NCBI RefSeq assembly: GCF_038002965.1
Contig: NZ_JBBOOE010000001.1
Coordinates: forward strand, 1,345,001 to 1,409,000
Length of the DNA stretch: 64,000 nucleotides
Direction of reading: 5' to 3'
Source: Robertmurraya sp. FSL R5-0851
GTDB lineage: Bacteria; Bacillota; Bacilli; Bacillales; Cytobacillaceae
Shown: one piece after another, positions 61,099-64,000 of the stretch
Layout of the letters: every line of letters starts with the position of its first letter
Numbering within the stretch: position 1 is the first letter of the stretch
Made by a program: the position numbers and the translations under genes
Notes under the pieces: generated by a model
What the model was told of the DNA's origin: nothing
The model's database searches: none
What the model saw: the letters and a program-made list of their open reading frames with translations, nothing else

Positions 61099-61542
61099 AT
61101 GATAAGTCTTCACAGTGGGGAATTTTTAGAAATTAATATTAGAGATTTGATGATACCATCCGAACGCGTGGCACATGTGCAAGTTCAAAACAATTTAGAG
61201 CATGCTTTATTGGTGTTAACGAAAAGTGGATATACGGCTATACCTGTTCTGGATCCACATTATAAGCTTCATGGATTAATAAGTACGCCAATTATTATGG
61301 AGTCCATATTAGGTTTAGAGCGGATTGAGTTTGAGAAACTTGAGGAAAAGAAGGTTGAAGAGGTCATGAATAAAGAGGTTCCTCGGATATCAATTGATGC
61401 TAGTATCAAAAGCTCTCTTGAAACTCTTATCGATCACCCGTTTATTTGTATTGAAAGTGCAGATGGGATTTTTGAAGGAATTTTAACTCGTAGAACGGTG
61501 TTGTTTCACTTAAATAAGCATGTAAAAAAATTAAATAAATAA
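61099..61542 (+). CDS. ykuL: CBS-domain protein YkuL (DarB/CbpB type)
   Basis: 147 residues with two CBS motifs (residues 13-75, RDLMIPSERVAHVQVQNNLEHA; residues 85-145, VEEVMNKEVPRISIDASIKSS). In B. subtilis this protein (DarB/CbpB) binds cyclic di-AMP and in the free state acts on Rel and pyruvate carboxylase. ATG at 61099 with GAGATGAGGAG. It is followed by ccpC, as in B. subtilis. Confidence 0.9.
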   Translation: MISLHSGEFLEINIRDLMIPSERVAHVQVQNNLEHALLVLTKSGYTAIPVLDPHYKLHGLISTPIIMESILGLERIEFEKLEEKKVEEVMNKEVPRISIDASIKSSLETLIDHPFICIESADGIFEGILTRRTVLFHLNKHVKKLNK

Positions 61543-61610
61543 AGATATGCTCCCTTTTGGGGGCTTTTTTCAATTATAATATAAGTAAAACTTATTAACT
61601 GAGGGATGTT

Positions 61611-62489
61611 GTGTCTACACTATCAGAGTTTCAATTATTGTCCGTACTAGCAACTGAAATGAATATGAGAAAAGCCGCAGAGCGATTATTTGTTTCTCAG
61701 CCTGCTCTTTCCCAAAGATTACAAACGATAGAGAAAGAGTGGGGAACTAAGCTATTTATTCGTTCACAAAAGGGATTAACACTTACTCCAGCAGGAGAAC
61801 TTGTTATTGAGTTTGCCAACGAAGTATTAGGGAAAGAAGAAAAAGTAAAAGAAGCGATTCACGGTCTTGATTTAGAGGTATATGGCACATTAAAGATCGC
61901 TGTAGCTTCCATAGTAGGTCAAAACTGGCTTCCCAAAGTACTAAAGAAGTACATGAACAGATATCCTCATGCAAAAATCGCTCTAATAACTGGCTGGAGC
62001 AGTGAGATTTCTAAGGCGCTTTATGAAGATCAAGCACATATTGGAATTATTCGCGGAACTCCTGAATGGAAGGGTGTAAAGATGCACTTGTTCGAAGATA
62101 GCCTTTATTTAGTCGACAAGGTGATCACTAGCCCGGAGCAGGTATTGAAAACAGATCGCCCTTTTATACAGTTTAAAAGCGATTCCAATTATTTTCAGGA
62201 AATCCAAGATTGGTGGTATCGGAATTTTCAAACCTCACCAAAGAGAACTTTAGTCGTGGATCAAATTGAAACATGTAAACAAATGGCCTTGAATGGGATT
62301 GGTTTTGCGATATTACCTGCTATTACTTTGAATCAAATGGATAAGGATATCTTTAAAATTCCGTTACTTGACGAAGCTGGAATGCCTTTAAAACGGGACA
62401 CTTGGCTTATGGGATATGAATCATCCTTTAAGTTAAAACAGGTTCAAGCATTTGTGGAAATTATTAAAGAATTTATTAACGAAAGCTAA
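61611..62489 (+). CDS. ccpC: LysR-family regulator CcpC
   Basis: 292 residues. N-terminal LysR HTH (MRKAAERLFVSQPALSQRLQTIEKEWG) and a C-terminal effector domain (GTLKIAVASIVGQNWLPK; IETCKQMALNGIGFAILP). In B. subtilis CcpC represses citZ and citB and senses citrate. GTG start at 61611 after GAGGGATGTT. Position between ykuL and dapH matches B. subtilis ykuM. No target gene is visible next to it. Confidence 0.88.
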   Translation: MSTLSEFQLLSVLATEMNMRKAAERLFVSQPALSQRLQTIEKEWGTKLFIRSQKGLTLTPAGELVIEFANEVLGKEEKVKEAIHGLDLEVYGTLKIAVASIVGQNWLPKVLKKYMNRYPHAKIALITGWSSEISKALYEDQAHIGIIRGTPEWKGVKMHLFEDSLYLVDKVITSPEQVLKTDRPFIQFKSDSNYFQEIQDWWYRNFQTSPKRTLVVDQIETCKQMALNGIGFAILPAITLNQMDKDIFKIPLLDEAGMPLKRDTWLMGYESSFKLKQVQAFVEIIKEFINES

Positions 62490-62562
62490 AGGGTTCCCAC
62501 TTGTCTTGAATGCGGTTGTTTGTTAAAGTAATTTTTAGATTGTATAAATTGGAGGGAAACAT

Positions 62563-63273
62563 ATGAAAATGATGGATGCAAACGAAATCATTTCGTTTAT
62601 TCAAAATAGCAAAAAAGCGACACCAGTTAAGGTATACATAAAAGGTGATCTTGAAGGAATTGACTTTGGTGCAAGTGCAAAGGCCTTTATCACTGGAAAT
62701 ACAGGAGTTGTATTTGGTGAGTGGAGCGAAGTTAGTGAAGCGTTAGAAGCAAACAAAGGAAAAATTGAGGACTATGTTGTTGAAAATGACAGAAGAAACT
62801 CAGCCATTCCACTTTTAGATATGAAAAATATTAAAGCGCGTATTGAGCCAGGTGCTGTCATTCGTGATCAGGTTGAGATTGGTGACAATGCCGTTATCAT
62901 GATGGGCGCATCTATTAACATTGGTGCAGTAGTTGGTGAAGGAACAATGATTGACATGAACGTTGTTTTAGGTGGACGAGCTACTGTAGGTAAAAACTGT
63001 CACATCGGTGCTGGATCTGTGTTAGCAGGCGTTATTGAACCACCTTCTGCTAGCCCTGTAGTAATTGAAGATGATGTTGTTATTGGCGCAAACGTTGTTG
63101 TACTTGAAGGAATTCGTGTGGGTAAAGGTGCTCGTGTAGCTGCTGGTGCAGTTGTTATCGAGGACGTTCCCGCTGGTGCAGTAGTTGCCGGTGTTCCTGC
63201 TCGTGTCATTAAACAAGCAGACGAGAAGACATTATCAAAAACGGAAGTAATCCAAGCATTACGTCAACTATAA
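62563..63273 (+). CDS. dapH: 2,3,4,5-tetrahydropyridine-2,6-dicarboxylate N-acetyltransferase
   Basis: 236 residues. N-terminal helical domain, then left-handed beta-helix hexapeptide repeats from residue 90 ([39 protein letters not shown]) to a C-terminal tail. It acetylates tetrahydrodipicolinate in the lysine/diaminopimelate route. ATG behind GGAGGGAAACAT. It is followed by dapL 61 bp on; the gap holds a strong hairpin. PatA at 45310 would supply the intermediate step. Confidence 0.97.
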   Translation: MKMMDANEIISFIQNSKKATPVKVYIKGDLEGIDFGASAKAFITGNTGVVFGEWSEVSEALEANKGKIEDYVVENDRRNSAIPLLDMKNIKARIEPGAVIRDQVEIGDNAVIMMGASINIGAVVGEGTMIDMNVVLGGRATVGKNCHIGAGSVLAGVIEPPSASPVVIEDDVVIGANVVVLEGIRVGKGARVAAGAVVIEDVPAGAVVAGVPARVIKQADEKTLSKTEVIQALRQL

Positions 63274-63282
63274 TACATTTTT

Positions 63283-63313
63283 TGAAAGCGTGGATTTCTA
63301 TCCACGCTTTCTC
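63283..63313 (+). other. Intercistronic hairpin between dapH and dapL
   Basis: Perfect 12-bp stem GAAAGCGTGGAT / ATCCACGCTTTC with loop TTCT. It is followed by TCCTTAATAAAGG rather than a T run, so full termination is doubtful. Confidence 0.8.
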
Positions 63314-63334
63314 CTTAATAAAGGGGGAGAAGTA

Positions 63335-64000
63335 ATGAGTAATCCGTTTGTTCAAATTCGGAGAGACTTGCATCAAATCCCAGAGCTTGGCTTTCAGGAG
63401 TTTAAAACGCAGAAATATTTATTATCATATATTGAATCGTTACCAAAAGAACGATTAGAAGTAAGAAAATGGGAAACGGGTTTGTTCGTAAAGGTACATG
63501 GGTTAAATCCAAGAAAAATAATAGGTTATCGTGCTGACATTGACGGGTTACCAATAAAAGAAGAAACTGAGCTTCCTTTTCACTCTACTCACGCGGAACA
63601 AATGCATGCCTGTGGCCATGACTTTCATATGAGTATTGGATTAGGAGTATTAACTCACATCGTCCACCACCCCATACAGGATGACATGCTGTTTATATTT
63701 CAACCTGCTGAAGAAGGCCCCGGCGGAGCAGAACCTATGCTGAAGTCTAGGGAAATGGAAGAGTGGAAGCCTGATATGATTATTGCCCTTCATATTGCGC
63801 CTGAGTATCCTGTTGGTACAATTGCGACAAGAGAAGGTCTATTATTTGCTAATACATCTGAACTCTTTATTGACTTAGTCGGTAAAGGTGGACATGCCGC
63901 CTATCCTCACCAAACGAATGATATGGTCATAGCTGCTTGCAGCCTTGTAAGTCAACTACAAACGGTTATCAGTAGAAATATTGACCCATTGGATAGCGCC
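63335..64000 (+). CDS. dapL: N-acetyldiaminopimelate deacetylase, 5' part (cut by window end)
   Basis: 222 codons are visible from ATG 63335 (AAGGGGGAGAAGTA upstream) and the frame stays open to the window edge. It is an M20-family amidohydrolase: [43 protein letters not shown] (metal ligands), [14 protein letters not shown]. It removes the acetyl group to give L,L-diaminopimelate and is the usual partner of DapH in Bacillus. Confidence 0.93.
   Translation, partial: MSNPFVQIRRDLHQIPELGFQEFKTQKYLLSYIESLPKERLEVRKWETGLFVKVHGLNPRKIIGYRADIDGLPIKEETELPFHSTHAEQMHACGHDFHMSIGLGVLTHIVHHPIQDDMLFIFQPAEEGPGGAEPMLKSREMEEWKPDMIIALHIAPEYPVGTIATREGLLFANTSELFIDLVGKGGHAAYPHQTNDMVIAACSLVSQLQTVISRNIDPLDSA

Noticed and set aside
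63000..63216. Minus-strand Thr/Ala/Pro-rich frames opposite dapH
   Set aside because: They mirror the repetitive hexapeptide coding of dapH and have no start signals.
1..64000. CRISPR arrays, tRNA/rRNA genes, prophage, replication origin
   Set aside because: I saw no regularly spaced repeats, tRNA or rRNA sequence, phage structural genes or DnaA-box cluster; by-eye reading could miss a single degenerate tRNA.

Overview
The window is low-GC chromosomal DNA of an endospore-forming Bacillaceae bacterium. The evidence is the gene content (sigI/rsgI, an alpha/beta-type SASP, spo0E, sporulation-type kinases, S-box riboswitches, a CtsR-controlled clpE) and a gene order that follows, with gaps and insertions, the Bacillus subtilis stretch from sigI-rsgI-sspD through ykrP-kinE-ogt-mtn, spo0E, kinD-mhqR, clpE-ykvI, ptsHI, ykwC, patA, cheV-ykyB and ykuE-fadH-ykuI-ykuJ-ykuL-ccpC-dapH-dapL. 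No rRNA, tRNA, CRISPR array or prophage is visible. Species cannot be fixed from sequence reading alone.

Region by region: 1-2.4 kb holds the sigI 3' end, rsgI, an sspD-type SASP gene, a DUF3905-type gene and two tiny lysine-rich genes. 2.4-7 kb holds a B12-binding radical SAM gene, a complete ISLre2-type element (4250-5905, 9-bp target duplication) and a YkrP-like acyltransferase. 7.2-10.6 kb is a two-gene 2-oxoacid:ferredoxin oxidoreductase operon. 10.6-14.1 kb is a KinE-like sensor kinase gene split by a second insertion sequence (11436-13321, 4-bp duplication); removing the element and one copy of the duplication restores one open frame. 14.1-21.5 kb is ogt followed by methionine salvage (mtnK, mtnU, mtnE, mtnW, mtnX, mtnB, mtnD) with two S-box riboswitches; mtnA is not here. 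21.7-27.4 kb has spo0E, a YitT-family gene, a 5'-truncated ZIP transporter and a fixABCX electron-transfer operon.

27.5-38.7 kb has two orphan small genes, an Fnr-box/cre promoter facing only a gene remnant, an Fsr-like MFS exporter, kinD, mhqR, an M3 peptidase, clpE with two CtsR operators, ykvI, a lipoprotein and a CPBP protease. 38.8-48.2 kb has ykvS, a short-chain dehydrogenase, a PilZ-domain gene, ptsH-ptsI, a frameshifted ykwB, ykwC, patA, cheV and ykyB. 48.3-64 kb has ppx-ppk, a PAS-GGDEF-EAL gene, ykuE, fadH with a FadR operator, a secreted C39-type peptidase, ykuI, several small genes, ykuJ, ykuL, ccpC, dapH and the 5' part of dapL.

Functional themes: (1) sporulation input: Spo0E and KinD are intact, KinE is broken, and no kinA lies at its usual place between patA and cheV. 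(2) Low-potential electron metabolism: a ferredoxin-reducing 2-oxoacid oxidoreductase and FixABCX lie about 13 kb apart. (3) Methylthioadenosine recycling under SAM control. (4) Cyclic dinucleotides and polyphosphate: PilZ protein, dual GGDEF-EAL protein, degenerate-EAL YkuI, DarB-type YkuL and Ppx/Ppk. (5) Carbon control: HPr/EI, CcpC and cre-like sites. The most striking single structures are the precisely reconstructable kinE disruption, the orphaned Fnr/cre promoter, and the two insertion sequences that each carry a strong hairpin just inside the end upstream of their transposase. I found no clear candidate for an entirely new multi-gene system.
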